Below, in pieces: positions 1-12,743 of a stretch of DNA of 64,000 nt. Source of the stretch: Parietaria judaica (taxonomy: Eukaryota > Streptophyta > Magnoliopsida > Rosales > Urticaceae); the NCBI GenBank assembly GCA_954871525.1, contig OX940867.1:13307343-13371342 (forward strand), read 5' to 3'. Under the pieces are notes generated by a model. That model had not been told where the DNA came from. It did not search any database and saw nothing but the letters and a program-made list of their open reading frames with translations. The position numbers and the translations under genes are program-made. How positions within the stretch are numbered: the stretch's first letter is position 1; each line of letters begins with the position of its first letter.

Positions 1-177
1 ATATCATCCCATGCAGTTCAGTTTTGAAATACTCAGGTTACATGTGCAACTTTTAGTAACATACATTAAAAGGGCAATATGTGCCAAAAAATCGATTACA
101 CATTTCAGAGAAAATGAATCAAACTATTTAAAGCCCTTTTCAAAATTAAAATAGACCAAAAAAATGTAATAACTCAC

Positions 178-3100
178 CTGCAAGGCAACCTGCTGCTGTA
201 CATGCAACAAAACACTCTCTTGTTCAGGCTTCGGCTGAGTCGCTCCCTGATTGGCACGCCTAACGGTCAAAGTCTTATCGCCCATTTTAATCCCATTCAG
301 AGCGGCGCATGCAATGTCCGTGACCGTCAGATCTTGGTAAACACAAAAGGCATAGCCCTTTGAATTTCCTGTCTCTCTGTCCTTCACCAAATCGAACCCA
401 CGTAGAGGTCCAAAGGACTCTAGCAACTCCTTGATCTGGGCTTCTGTAAAGTAATAAGGCAACCCGCCCACAAAGATGCGGTCCGGACCCTCAAGCCCGC
501 CCGCGGAGCCTGGTGTTAGGCCCACTGCGGACAGGTTCAGGTTTGGGTTGGGCTGGCTCGGGCCCAAAGTTGCAGCCAAAGAAGGGTTGTAGTCACTCGG
601 TCTCCTCACCTTAACCGGGGCACCCTGTAAAAAGAAAAGACTCAAAAGGGTCAGTGTGTAGGGTTGTGGCATTTTTATTTTTTAGGATCGAACCTGGCTC
701 TGATACCGTGTAAAAATAGAGGAATTAAGTAATTTTGCTTGTTTATTTCACAATATCGCAAGTCTACAAGCAGAAAAATAGCCGTAACACGCACACCAAC
801 ATATTTCACCGTAGAGATGAGTTCCTGAGTCTTTTATTGTATAATCAATGGCCGAAGCTCTCTTCCCGAAGAGATGACTTGAGTCCATTGTCTAACAAAA
901 CATAAAATGGCACAAAGCCCCAGGCACCACTAAATAGGAGAAGTAAGGGTTTCCTAAGCTTTCCCTTATTCTTCTTTAGGAAACAAAACCAACTAATGCT
1001 TAAAACATTATATGAATTATAATTTGAATTATTCATAAGAATATTCTAGAATGTCCAGGGAAAAATATGGAAACTAAATAATAACCTCCATCAAATCCTA
1101 TTTAAGATTATTCGGAGTAATAAGAAGCTTAATGAATCATTATTCAGTGAATAATTAAGTATACCTTCTTCCAAAGAGTACTTGTTTTCAGCTTTCCGAG
1201 CAACAAGGGAATTTTACACTCATATAGTACGCACATTGAATGAAAAAATCAAATACCTCAAATATAATTCCATCCAAAGCCATTGCATTACTGGCCTCCT
1301 CAACAGATCTCATCTCAACAAAGGCAAACTTCTTCTCGTGGTTGATATAGACATTTACTACGGCATCCCCTGCACAAAACAGACAAATGGTTATATGAAA
1401 ATAACGGAAAATATAGTTCATGTATTTTACGAAGAAAATTTTAACAAACCTGGACCGGCAGTATTTCCTCCAATTGCAGCCATAACCTGGCTGAAAAATG
1501 TTGCAACAGACTGCAGCAGAAACACAAAAATCAGTTTATGACTGTTATAACCCAAAATCCAATCTGGTAACAGGAACCGTTAATTTCCTTTATGAGTGTC
1601 ACTCCTAATAGACCAAGTCCCTCAATCCTATAGAGATATAGCTAACAAAATTAAGGAGAATGATCTGGCTCCTTTCTCATTGATTTTGTTTTTTAATGTC
1701 TTTTATTAAATAAGGCATTAAACCCAATGGGCCGGGCCCAAACATTAAAACCCACTAACACAAAGCCTAAAGCATGTTTAAACATGACTAACATAACATA
1801 TTTTAATGACAAACGTCAAACAATAGCATGACGTAATTAATTAATCTAATAAGAATTAAGCTAATAATACCATGAGTAGTATTTCGATTTCGAATACAAA
1901 CAGACTGATAAGAACTTAAGTTGGAGCAGTATTAAGTATTTTTACTCCAGTAAATCCTTAAGATGAATCTCCCATAAGTCAGAACAGAGCATAAACAGAA
2001 CTCGGCTAAAATCTACAGAAAAAAATTCAACACAAGAACGTTTCAAGACCACATGGTAACAGAGTACCACGGCACAGAGCTTGATTAAGAGAGAGAGAGA
2101 AGGGGTGGCTAACCTGCTCATTTGCTGTAGGGGGTAGCCCTCCAACATAAACACGGCGAGCATGCCTCGTAGCCTGAGTTCAAGATAAAAAAGTGTTGAA
2201 GTGTGTTAAAAAAGTAAAGACGGAATAAGATAGGGAAACATGAAAACTAATAAGCATCAAAATAAACCACAACCATGCCAACCTGCTGAGTCATTGCTTG
2301 GACTGGCATCACGGGAAGGGCTCCAAACGGCTGCATTACAACAAAATAAATATTAAAAAAAAAAACAAAGTTGCTGAAATGTTATTTTTCTTTAAGGAAG
2401 ACTAACTCAATGAGATTTACCTGGCCGGCAGCTAACGGAAACATGTTTGTATAGATTCCCGTCATAGTTGGAGTAGTCCCAGGAATCGGACCTGCAAATT
2501 TATTAACCTCATCTCAGTATACAAAGTATAATACTATATCTTGCCTTCAAGAATCTAAGAAAAGAACACCTTCACCACTTCAATTTCCATGAGAACTCGC
2601 TTATATTATAAGCTTGTCCTAGCCCTAAAGTTCGGTTTAATGAAGTAATCGATTTTCATGTTCTGAAGGATATATATGTAAGACTACCAAAAAAGGAAAC
2701 AGTGGCAAGTTGAAGACGAACAAGATCCATCAAACCGTTGCATTGATTCCTCCATGTACATTAAAGCTACAGAGTCGGCTCACACCCATTTGCCTTCTCA
2801 CAAGAAAAGACAAGACATAGAAACAAACAAAACAAACACCAAAAGAAAACACCAAAAAGAAAATCTCTCAGTTTCGGAAATATTTCACCAAGTAAGCAAT
2901 AAAAAATTCACTACTCCGTCCAGCGAAAGCTTCTTTATAAAGCAAGGGTAAATAAAATGGCAATATATCTTACCAAAATTACACCATGCAATTTGATATG
3001 AATTTTCCACACTATACCAGAACAAAGACAAGAAAATTGCAGTTAAGAGAGTATAGTGATCATAAATCTCTTGAGAATAAATGTACCTGTAGTAACAGCA

Positions 3101-4891
3101 GCACCAGGTATTATTGCTGAAGCAGGAGGTGCCATATCGAAACCGCTAATCCTTTTGCTGTGGGCACAAAAATGTTAGATAACCAAATGAAGACCTAGAC
3201 ATGTCAGATGCAATCTCTAAAATCATTACTTAACAAATATATTACGTTGACCAGTTAGCGTTACCAGTTTCAAAAACGATTTTCCGTATAACCAGACCTG
3301 ATTGTAGACTAAAACTGGTACCTGCCAACGGTTTTATGCTTTATTTATATCTTTTATTTGAGTGTGGACTGCGGAGCCTGTTATTTCAATTTAAACTGTG
3401 GTATTTTATTCCTTAGAACTTAGGAGTTAGGACCACATTTTTTAGATTAGGATGTCTATTTGTTGCTTTGGACTGCGGAGCCTGTTATTTCAAATTTTTG
3501 TATATCATTTCAAATTTTTGTATAAAAACAAGGTTTTAACCAGTACCGGTGTTACTTGTTAGAAACTTGTATATATATTATTACCAGTCCCGGTTTAAAA
3601 AACCCAGGACCCAGATTGATCTTTAAAAATCCAGAAACCCGATAACATGACTAAAATCTGTTACCCGGCCCCTGTTTCATCCCCAGAGTATATATTACAA
3701 CAACAAAAAATCCCTATCTAACTAATGAAGTCTAATCAGTGTCTCACAATCCAAGTACCTCTTTGAGCGTGATCGAGAACGCGACCTTGATCTATGCTCA
3801 GACCGACCCTTTGAACGTGACCTTGACCTGCGCCTGTGCCTATCCTCCCTGTCAATATCCCGGCGCCTGTAGGGATTGATATTATATTTGAATTAATAAT
3901 TTATTGACTTATACATTAGTCAGAAAAATGCTGAGTAAATCATGAATATAATAATGAAAACTCCATATATTAGTATTGCATGTATCATATAGCTACAAAC
4001 AATAGCGAATAAGTAACAATGTGTGATATTTTTAGTTTTTTACAAATAATTCATAATTAACATTACAATAACATTACACAAGCGTAAATATGTTGCTTTT
4101 TATCTTATTATTCTAGCGAATTATTAATTAGACATGTTGGTCTTGTGTTGAATATTCAAAAATAAAAAGTACCAAGTATAATTTAAAAAGAACCCATCAA
4201 ATTACCTGTCACGGTCTCGGCTGCGGCGATGATCATCCTCATCATCACCTCTACCTCTTCCCCGCTCCCTTCTATCACTACGGTCTCTGTGACGATCTCT
4301 ATGATGGCGATCACGTTCCCTGTCTCTATCTCTGTCTCGGTCCTTTTCCCTATCTCTGTCTTTGTCTCTGTCTCGGTCCCTTTCCCTGTCTCTATCCTTG
4401 CTCCTCCCTCTATCCTTGTCTTTCTCTCTATCCCTGTCCCTCTCCTTCTCACGCCCTTTCTCCCGTTCCTTCTCTCTACTCTTCGACGACTCTCTCTCGT
4501 AATCACGAGAACCGTGCTGCAAATAAAACAAGGCGCATCAACTTATAATCGCACTAAATCAACAAAGCGCCTACAATTCAGGACTAGAAATCGTGACCTT
4601 CGATAAATAAGAGGTATTAGCACAAAACTAAAAATCACATCCACAGAGACATGATATATACAAGTAAATGAATTTCGTATAAAACATCTTAGTTTAACAA
4701 AATCGAAGAACTCAAAATCTTTAACAAGAATGTAATACTTCACTCATTGATGAAATTGTAGAACTCGAATTTTCAACAGAAAATGTAATACTCCGACTCG
4801 GATATTAAAACACGGGAAATAATTGAGAGAAAGGCTGAAAAAGACTCCTCTTTTAAAGCAATAGAGACTACAAACACACGCATACACACAG

Positions 4892-4922
<31 letters not shown>

Positions 4923-5062
4923 CACTGATGTAGAGTTTGAACCTGAGATTTGGAGTCGCTGTAATCCTCGGTCGCGCCATGGTTCTGGGGAGAGGAATCG
5001 CGGCCGTCATAGGCGTCGACGTCTTCTCCGTTACCTTCGTACCTCCCATCGTAATCCGCCAT
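178..5062 (-). CDS. U2AF65: Splicing factor U2AF large subunit, U2AF65 (3' end beyond window)
   Basis: U2AF65 binds the polypyrimidine tract at 3' splice sites and helps recruit U2 snRNP in the nucleus. Exons read on the minus strand: 4943-5062, 4206-4516, 3759-3866, 3087-3157, 2421-2491, 2283-2330, 2114-2173, 1450-1510, 1257-1369, 178-624. All introns are GT-AG and phases join without a break, giving 470 residues from the start MADYDGRYEG. An acidic N-terminus is followed by a long RD/RE/KD repeat (exon 2) and an RS-type stretch (exon 3). RRM1 is split over exons 7-9 (RNP2 VYVGGL, RNP1-like FAFVEM). RRM2 lies in exon 10 (IFVGGL; GYAFCVY). The third, UHM-type RRM of the family is not present, so the gene continues past base 1. 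The last visible exon ends at a GT donor at 177-176. Identification is by domain order and motifs. Confidence 0.95.
4872..4924. repeat. (CA)n/(TA)n microsatellite in U2AF65 intron 1
   Basis: Simple CA-rich then TA-rich run just downstream of the first exon's donor site. It is intronic and has no coding value. Confidence 0.85.
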
Positions 5063-7227
5063 TGTTGCAGCGATTTCCTCGGAGAATCACGCACCTGAAG
5101 CACCGGCGCGTACCAGTTCCGTCAGCTTCGCAGGAGAATTTGTGGTGGAAGTGTGAGGGGAGCTTCGAATCGGTGAGTTCAGCTATGGCTATGGCTGGTT
5201 CTAGGGCTTACGAGATTGGGGGTTTTGGCTGATTTATATGGTGGTGTAACTGGTTCGTACGCTCAAGGGTAACTTCGGTAATTTGTTTGTTTTTGTCTTT
5301 ATTTTCAGTAATTGGGTTTTGCACCCTCAACTTTTTAAATTAATACCTGAGCCCTCTTGGAGAAGAAAGATAACATCCAAGCCCACCCACTTCTGCGTTT
5401 TTTTTTTTTTTTTTTGCATGCAACTGATTTTTTATTGGCAAAATTCAGTTTCTAACAGTCAAATAGGTCTCTGTTCTTATTTCGAAGTATTATAAAGCTA
5501 TAACATCTCAATGCTTACTTCTGAAAATCGAAGAAAAAATATTCCCTGACTACAGTGACAACATTTCGATTATGGTTGATAATTCGTACTTCGTGTTGTG
5601 TTCTTATCGTGTTGTAATTCGTGTTGTGTTCTTATCGTGTTGTAATTAATTTTGTCGACCCGAACTCTTCTTGTTTACTAATCATATTAGAAGATGAGAC
5701 TCAAAACTGCTTTCATTTAACTCATTTAACAAATTTTTGTATTTTTAAATAATAAATCAATCACTCAAGACTCATTTAAGTATTATTAATTTATTTAATA
5801 ATATAATATAAGTTTTTAAATTAACTAACAATTTTATATATTAATCAATTGAATCACGTAAATAATAAAAGGGTATAAAAAGCACAAACTACAAATTCCA
5901 TACGTAATAAGTATTAAAACACTTTATAATATATGTAAAATGCATATAATAGAACTTGTTATTCTCTAATCGGATCCAATCGAGTCCTATCGTGTTCTTC
6001 TATTTGTCCTCCTTACCTTTGTAGTTTGAGGACAATTATCCCATACGTTCTTTTTCTCTGTTTTCACATTATAGGGCATGAACTCCATTCTTGTAACATT
6101 TTCTCCCATCTCGCTCGGGACTTCCGGGAACATGCTTTATGTATACTCAATCTTGTAATGCTTCGTGCATAAAGTCATAATAAAAACTCTCTTAGAGTAA
6201 GCACCTCGTTAACGGGCCGAACTACGTAAAACTCTTGTCTGTCTGTTCCCTGCTACTAGCTTTATTCTAGTTCAACATTGTTGTTCTTCACACTCTAAAA
6301 CAAGTTGTTCTTCGACAACAAATTGAGATAATGATTATTAATGTTATTTTTCTACTAATATTGAATTATTAATTTATATATCAAGTTTTCTTCAAACTTA
6401 TTAACTAATAATTTAGCTAATCTAGCTATTGATTACCTTATTAATCGATTTTATTAAGTATCAAGTTTAGTTTAATAAGGTTTTATCTGTATATCACTTA
6501 TTGTACTCTAATAAAACAAATTATGTTAAAACGGCGCAAGTATTTATAAATAGTGCTTTGAGTGACATAATCTCACTGTTTGTTTATCACGGATTAAGTG
6601 ACCAGTATTACAATTTATAATTTTAATTATTTTAATAATAAAAAATTATAGATATGAAAATTTAAGTACACATATATTAGGATTTGAAGATTTTTTTAAT
6701 TTTAATTTTAGTTTGAAAATGAATTAATCAATTACAATATTGAGCGATTTCATGTATAAAACATAATTTCTTAATTCACTACTTTCAGCTTTACAATTTA
6801 TAATTACTAGCCACTTTCATAAATCACTATTCTAATTTTATATTCAATAATTTATTTAAAAATAACTTATTCTCATTTTATTATTCACTTATCACTTTCA
6901 TATTCATTATTTAATCTCTACATCTTGAAATTCACGAATCAATTCAACTTTCATTAATTCTAATATACGTAGTGTGTATCTTATTTTTGAATGTCTAAAG
7001 ACTATGTTGAACTTTGAATTTATTTACATTTACATTACTCGACTTTCAAAATAAATATTCGAATATCGAGCAAATACACAAAAAAAAAATAGAGGTATTA
7101 TTGTTCGTTAAAGGCCCACGATATCTTGTAAAATTCTTAATATAATGGTTTCGTAAAAACGTATCGCTCTCCGTAAAAACCCAACCCGTTATGGTTTCTG
7201 AAAAGCCCACAAAATTCAATTCGTAAA
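5063..7227. other. Intergenic, upstream of U2AF65; no gene seen
   Basis: The first 180 bases next to the U2AF65 start are GC-richer and probably hold its 5' UTR and promoter. The remainder is AT-rich with many stops in all frames. The short ORFs here have no recognisable motif. I see no RNA gene. Confidence 0.6.
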
Positions 7228-7437
7228 AGCCCACTAAATTCGACTCGTAAAAGCCCGCCCCGCCCCGTGACATTATGGGTTTGGGTTCATGGGCCGGGGT
7301 GGGCCTTGATGGCTTTTCCGAAACCCACCCCGCCTCGCACATTGAACGGGGCGGACCAAGCCCGCCCTGTTTAACATGCGGGCTTAACGGGTTGTGGGCC
7401 GGGCCTGCCCGCCCCGGCCCACTTGACACCACTAGCT
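7228..7437. mobile_element. GC-rich block with a hAT-like end (weak)
   Basis: An isolated GC-rich patch in AT-rich DNA, built of CCCGCCC/GGGCCGGG tracts. Its right edge, read on the minus strand, is TAGTGGTGTCAAGTGGGCC, which resembles the ends of some plant hAT-type nonautonomous elements. I found no matching left end or target duplication, so the call is tentative. Confidence 0.3.
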
Positions 7438-7527
7438 TATTCTTATACTTTATGTCTTTTCATTTATTTCTTTATTTGGTTACAATTCACAATCGTTATT
7501 TCGGTATCATCAATGTCATTTTATTTT

Positions 7528-7986
7528 GGGTTAACGACGACAAAAATGCCCAAAGTTTGGTCCAAGAACTCTTCATGTATCCAAAGTTTAAAAGTGGTGG
7601 CAAAAACACCCAAAGTCACATTTAGGGCGTTGCCCACTCCATTCTCGTAACGCAGTTAACTTACCTGTTAACTTTGGTCACGTGGACAAACGTGGGTTGC
7701 TGACATAGCAATTTTTTGCCACGTGGACGAGCCCACATCAGCCTCGTTTACGACAAAATAAAGAATTGAACCCCTAATTGGGCTCGTCCACGTGGCAAAA
7801 AATTGTTATGTCAGGAACCCACGTTTGTCCACGTGGCCAGACTTAATGGGTAAGTTAACTGCGTTACGAGAATGGAGTGGTCAACGCCCCAAATGCGACT
7901 TTGGATACTTTTGCCACCACTTTTAAACTTTGAGTACACGAAGGGTTCTTTGACCAAAATTTGGATATTTTTGCCGTCATTAACCC
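7528..7986. mobile_element. Foldback MITE with 9-bp TSD (Mutator-type)
   Basis: A 459-bp element that is almost one large inverted repeat: it starts GGGTTAACGACG and ends CGTCATTAACCC, with arms of roughly 200 bp. It is flanked by the 9-bp direct repeat TTTTATTTT (7519-7527 and 7987-7995). A 9-bp duplication with long arms is typical of Mutator-type nonautonomous elements. A second family member lies at 26536-27004. It has no coding capacity. Confidence 0.85.
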
Positions 7987-8655
7987 TTTTATTTTTCATG
8001 CAAATTGCAAAATATCATAGTTATGTTTTAAAATGTTAGTTTTTTAAAATTGTTTAAATGCCAAATTTAAATATATTAAAATCTTAAAATGATCGACATA
8101 AATAACTTTAGGATTACATATTAAATAATTATTAAGAACATAACTAATAGTGTATATATCAAACTCTTATATAATTTAAACAATAAATAAAAAAGAAAAT
8201 GAAGTAGTTGATAATATGACATCAAATATGACATTATAATATTCTAAATTTTCATTCCACGCCCCTTCTGGCATGGAATATGCAGCTTCATTGGAGCATC
8301 CACCCAACTGCATTTTTAAGAATGCACTTCGGGGTGGACATGCTCTTAATCCGATTTATCACGGAATTACACCGTTTTAGAACACTATTTTATGGGTATT
8401 TATGCCATAAAGTTACAAGTATGAACTCAATTTTGTAATTATTACTAAAATCAATCAAACACGTACCAACATGTAATAATGGTCTACTTAGCTTATTAAA
8501 AACATAACAAAGACATACAATTTACACGACCTTTTCAAATACGAGGTTGAAGTTACTTAATTTATGCACAGCTTAAAAGAATCCCGTAAAAATTTGAACT
8601 CATGTCAATAAATTGGATCTCGTTTTCTCATCACCGGATACACAGTTAAAAAACG
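7987..8655. other. Intergenic, 3' side of RPC5
   Basis: AT-rich sequence between the MITE duplication and the RPC5 stop codon. The part next to 8656 should contain the RPC5 3' UTR on the minus strand. No other feature seen. Confidence 0.5.
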
Positions 8656-11600
8656 TTACGTTGGATTACCGTCGCCACTTTTCAACATCCAAAACGATCC
8701 TTTAAACACGCAAATTTCGCCCATGACCTGCAAGCATTGAAAGATATTTGCTAAGCTAAGAAAGAATTTCTGAAGGAAACTATATCGACCAAGTTCAGTA
8801 GTCACCTTGCTGTATTCGCTGGTGGTGACATCCCGTTTGAGAATGTTTTTGGCAGCATCGTAGATTTCGGCTTTTTTGAGCTTGGCATTAGGTCCGTTTT
8901 TGCGTAGAAGATCAATCACAACGTTCCTGAAAGAACAGTGTCAGTTTATTTTTTCGGGAGTTGGAACATATCATACCGCTATTTTATTCACTGCAATAAA
9001 TATCTTTCCGCTTAAGGAAGTTTAAAATTATAGGCGGTTCGGTGTAAATAAGTTATTTTAGACAATTACATAGTGATAGGAAGAAGAAGAAGAAGAAGAA
9101 GAAGAAGAAGAAGGAGATCACCAATAAGATTATACCCTTTATACTTTATTGCAGTGAATGAAAGAATACACAGACCGCTCAATAGGGAACACTGTCAAAA
9201 CTCCGATGGCACCATGAGTCAACAAGAGAGTAAAAAACTTGTGAAATCACGATGCTAACTTATGAAAACACGACGCTCGAATCAGTCCCCTAGGCATCTA
9301 AGTACAATTATAAGGCTCACACCTAGGATTAATGCCTATTAGTATACATTAAAAAAAAATAATGTTTAATAGCGGAATAAGTACGAAACGTTTGCAGTTT
9401 TGGGGCAGCATAATCCCAAACTTTTTTAAGGAATAAGTACCCAATATTGCAGGGGCACTAAATATAGTAATTAAAATAATTTTTTAAATTGTTTAGATAA
9501 GGTCAAAAAAGATTTAAAAAAATTTCTAGGAACATGTGTCTTAGACTAAAAAAACAAACATACTGAAGGACTTAAATAGTGCCGTTTTTAACTCAAAACA
9601 TGATAAGGACTTCAATAATGCCACTTAAGTGGCCGTGGACTTCTTCTTTTGATAGACCACAAGTACGGTTCTATCACGTAGCTAATTTGTAATACATTTT
9701 GTGAAGCTTGTATCTAGATAGTTTCCATTTCTTCTTGGTGAATTTCGAGGAAAGATTAATTTATATTAACTATATATTCTCTTATCATTGAATAATATTT
9801 TAAGGCATTATATAAACGAAAACTAGAGAAAGAAATTTGAGATCTAACCTGAAAGGATCGAACTGCGGGTGGTCTAAGGAGGACTTCAAGACATATAAAC
9901 CGTGAATGTTAATCGCAATTTGTTCGGCAAGTTTCTTCAGCTCATCAGGAGCGTCAGTACCATACTCTACTGCTTTCACAAATCGAGGATCCGCCTTTGG
10001 AAGATTCAGTTTGTTAAGCGCCAAATCGCGTAAACCTTGGCATATAAGCTGAAAGCTGCAATGCAATAGCAAATTTCCAACATGTATTAATAAATAGTAC
10101 ACAGATAGTGTGAAATTTACCATTTTGTTCTAAATAAAATCCCAACAAGGAATCATGTTTAAGATCAAACATTCTAGACCTTCTGTTTGTAACTTCGGCT
10201 AAAATTGGTAAATATCAGAAGCTATGCAATCAAATAACAGTTTAAAGAAGGCAAAACACAAAATTTATATTCTTGTAGAATCCAATTACTAACTGCAAAA
10301 ATAAAATAAATATACTAAATGAGGGCATTAAGAATACCTATTACCTAGAGTCCATGAGAGTATTGTAGACTATCTAAAAGTAGAGTGAAGGCTAGATGGG
10401 TTGGCACGGTTGTCCGCACCCATTGCCCATCTGGCACGGGCTTCCTCAGGCAGGCGCGGGCTGCGCGTGCCCAAGAAAAAGGGAGGGTGCAAAAAAAATA
10501 ATTAAAATTTTATTTTAAGAGCTTAAAAAAGAAAATGTAACAGTATGAAGAAAAAAAAAATTCTATTATAATCCCATATTATTAAATAATGATGTTCATA
10601 ATCATTATAAACAAAATATAAGAAAGTGCACCAACATAATAAGCTTCATATTTATACCTGCAAACCTTGTGATCTTGAATGACTTTTGGAAGGACCTTTG
10701 AAGATAGAACCTCTCGAATATCATCCGGAATGTTCTTCCCACTGATCACTTCATTCGAAACTTTTGGTACAGTTTTGCTAGGTTGCAATGGTTTCGGAAC
10801 CCTATTGGGCAAAGTTGGGTTCTTTGCACCACGTGCCGATTTCGCTGCAAATTGACCCCTTATATCCTTCCCCAACTCCTCCCAAATAAGCCCTTGCTTC
10901 CTTACGATATCCGGGTGGGCTTTCACAAAGGAAGTGTCTGTCTGCTCTTTGAATTTCCAATTATTGACCGAAGATCTCTCCACAGCGAAAATATTCAGGA
11001 ATTCGTTTGCAACAGTTTTGAGAGACGTTGGAAACGAACGCAAAGCCGAAAAGCTGATAACTGGATTTTCCCAAAATAAAAGGAGCACGTAATCCCTGGT
11101 TATACGCTGAGCACCTTGTTTACTATCATATAGTAAGGAGCTCTTTGGGGCCCACAGGCCTTGCACAAGAACCCCGTGAAGCTGAAGAACATCGAGGATC
11201 TGCTCGTCGGAATAGTCAGGAGCAATGTGCTTGAGAGCATTGAATCGGTGAATCGCCGGTCCCTAAAGTAGCTTTTTATTAGTTACGTGTAACCTTGTAA
11301 AATCAGGCAGTGATTATATATTTATACTTGTTTAACAGGGTAGTTGAGAGCATATCTAGCATTAATTAAATATAGTCTACAATAACTAGAAATAAAGAGA
11401 ATATACTAGAATATCTAGAAAAAAATAACTAAATAATAAGCTAAATTACTTACAGATTTACAATTAATCATATGGTTTATCTAAAAAACCTCTTCCGAGA
11501 AAGTACGGGTTATTATAATTAGAATATATACAAAGAATATAAGAAGCTGTTAAACAGAATTAACAGTCTTGAATCAATAATAAAAAAAAATGTAGTTTAT

Positions 11601-12703
11601 TCGTAATTGATCCCTGATTATACAGTCCGAACCAAGCTATAGTGTTGGGAGTAATAACACACGGGGATTGCTACAAACCTCACAAAATATTTTCTTGATT
11701 CTCTCTTCTAGAGGAAGTGAAAGCAACAACCTGACATAGAGTGTATGTTTAGATAAAGATCAATGTCAAACACATAAATTATGAAGCCAATAGCAGTAAA
11801 TATGCATAATTGACCATATAATGCAACAATATTTAAATAAAAATAGAATGCGTAGAGCCCCATCAGTAAAAAAAAAAAAAAACACTATTTTACTGGTTTT
11901 AAACCTGGACTGGTAAATGTTGGTAAGAAACCCGGGGGAACCAGAAAAAAAATTCAATGCTAAATTTGGAACATACTTCTTTGAAGGACCTTTGGCCTGA
12001 ACGTCATCGTTGCAGGATGCTGGACACAAGGAGCGAAGGTACTCATTCCTTGAAACCGGAACAAAAGTGAAACAGCTCAGATAGTGAATTTATAAAAAAA
12101 GCAAATATAATTATTATGGATAACGAATCTATAAATACATACGGGTTCATTGTAAACTGTAAATGTGTGGATTCTTGAGCAACCATTCTTTTGAAGTATG
12201 TGGATGAAAGTTCAGTCTCTGAGCCCTGATATTTTAGCGGAACCCATAACTGAGAAAAAAAAAAAATTATCAAGTTAGGATTATTAATAAAACTGTACAT
12301 CATTAAACAGAAATACGTAAGAAAATTTTGAATTAAGCTTGTATATATGTGGAATTTAAGAATCTAAAAGATCACTGAGGAAAATTAATTGATTGACAAT
12401 AAAGGATGAATGAATTTAAATTATTTCAAATTTCAACAAAAGAATCTATTGCTGTGAGTAGCAAAAAGGCATACATTGTCATCTGCAATTTTTTGCTCCA
12501 TGGAAGAGCTTCCCGGCTTATTCTGCTGATAAAAGAGATTAACAATATGGTGAATAAGACCTGGTATACCAATTTAAAATGAAACCAGTTACAATCCCCC
12601 TAATTTTTACAATTTTAAAATCGCGTTTCCTGTTTTCCTATCACTTTTATTAGAAACAGTTTTTAAACCGGTTTAGGTGTAAAACCGGAACCCAAACCAA
12701 TTT

Positions 12704-12743
<40 letters not shown>

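Noticed and set aside
4229..4606. 125-aa plus-strand ORF rich in Val, Ser, Pro
   Set aside because: Shadow of the RD/RE repeat exon of U2AF65.
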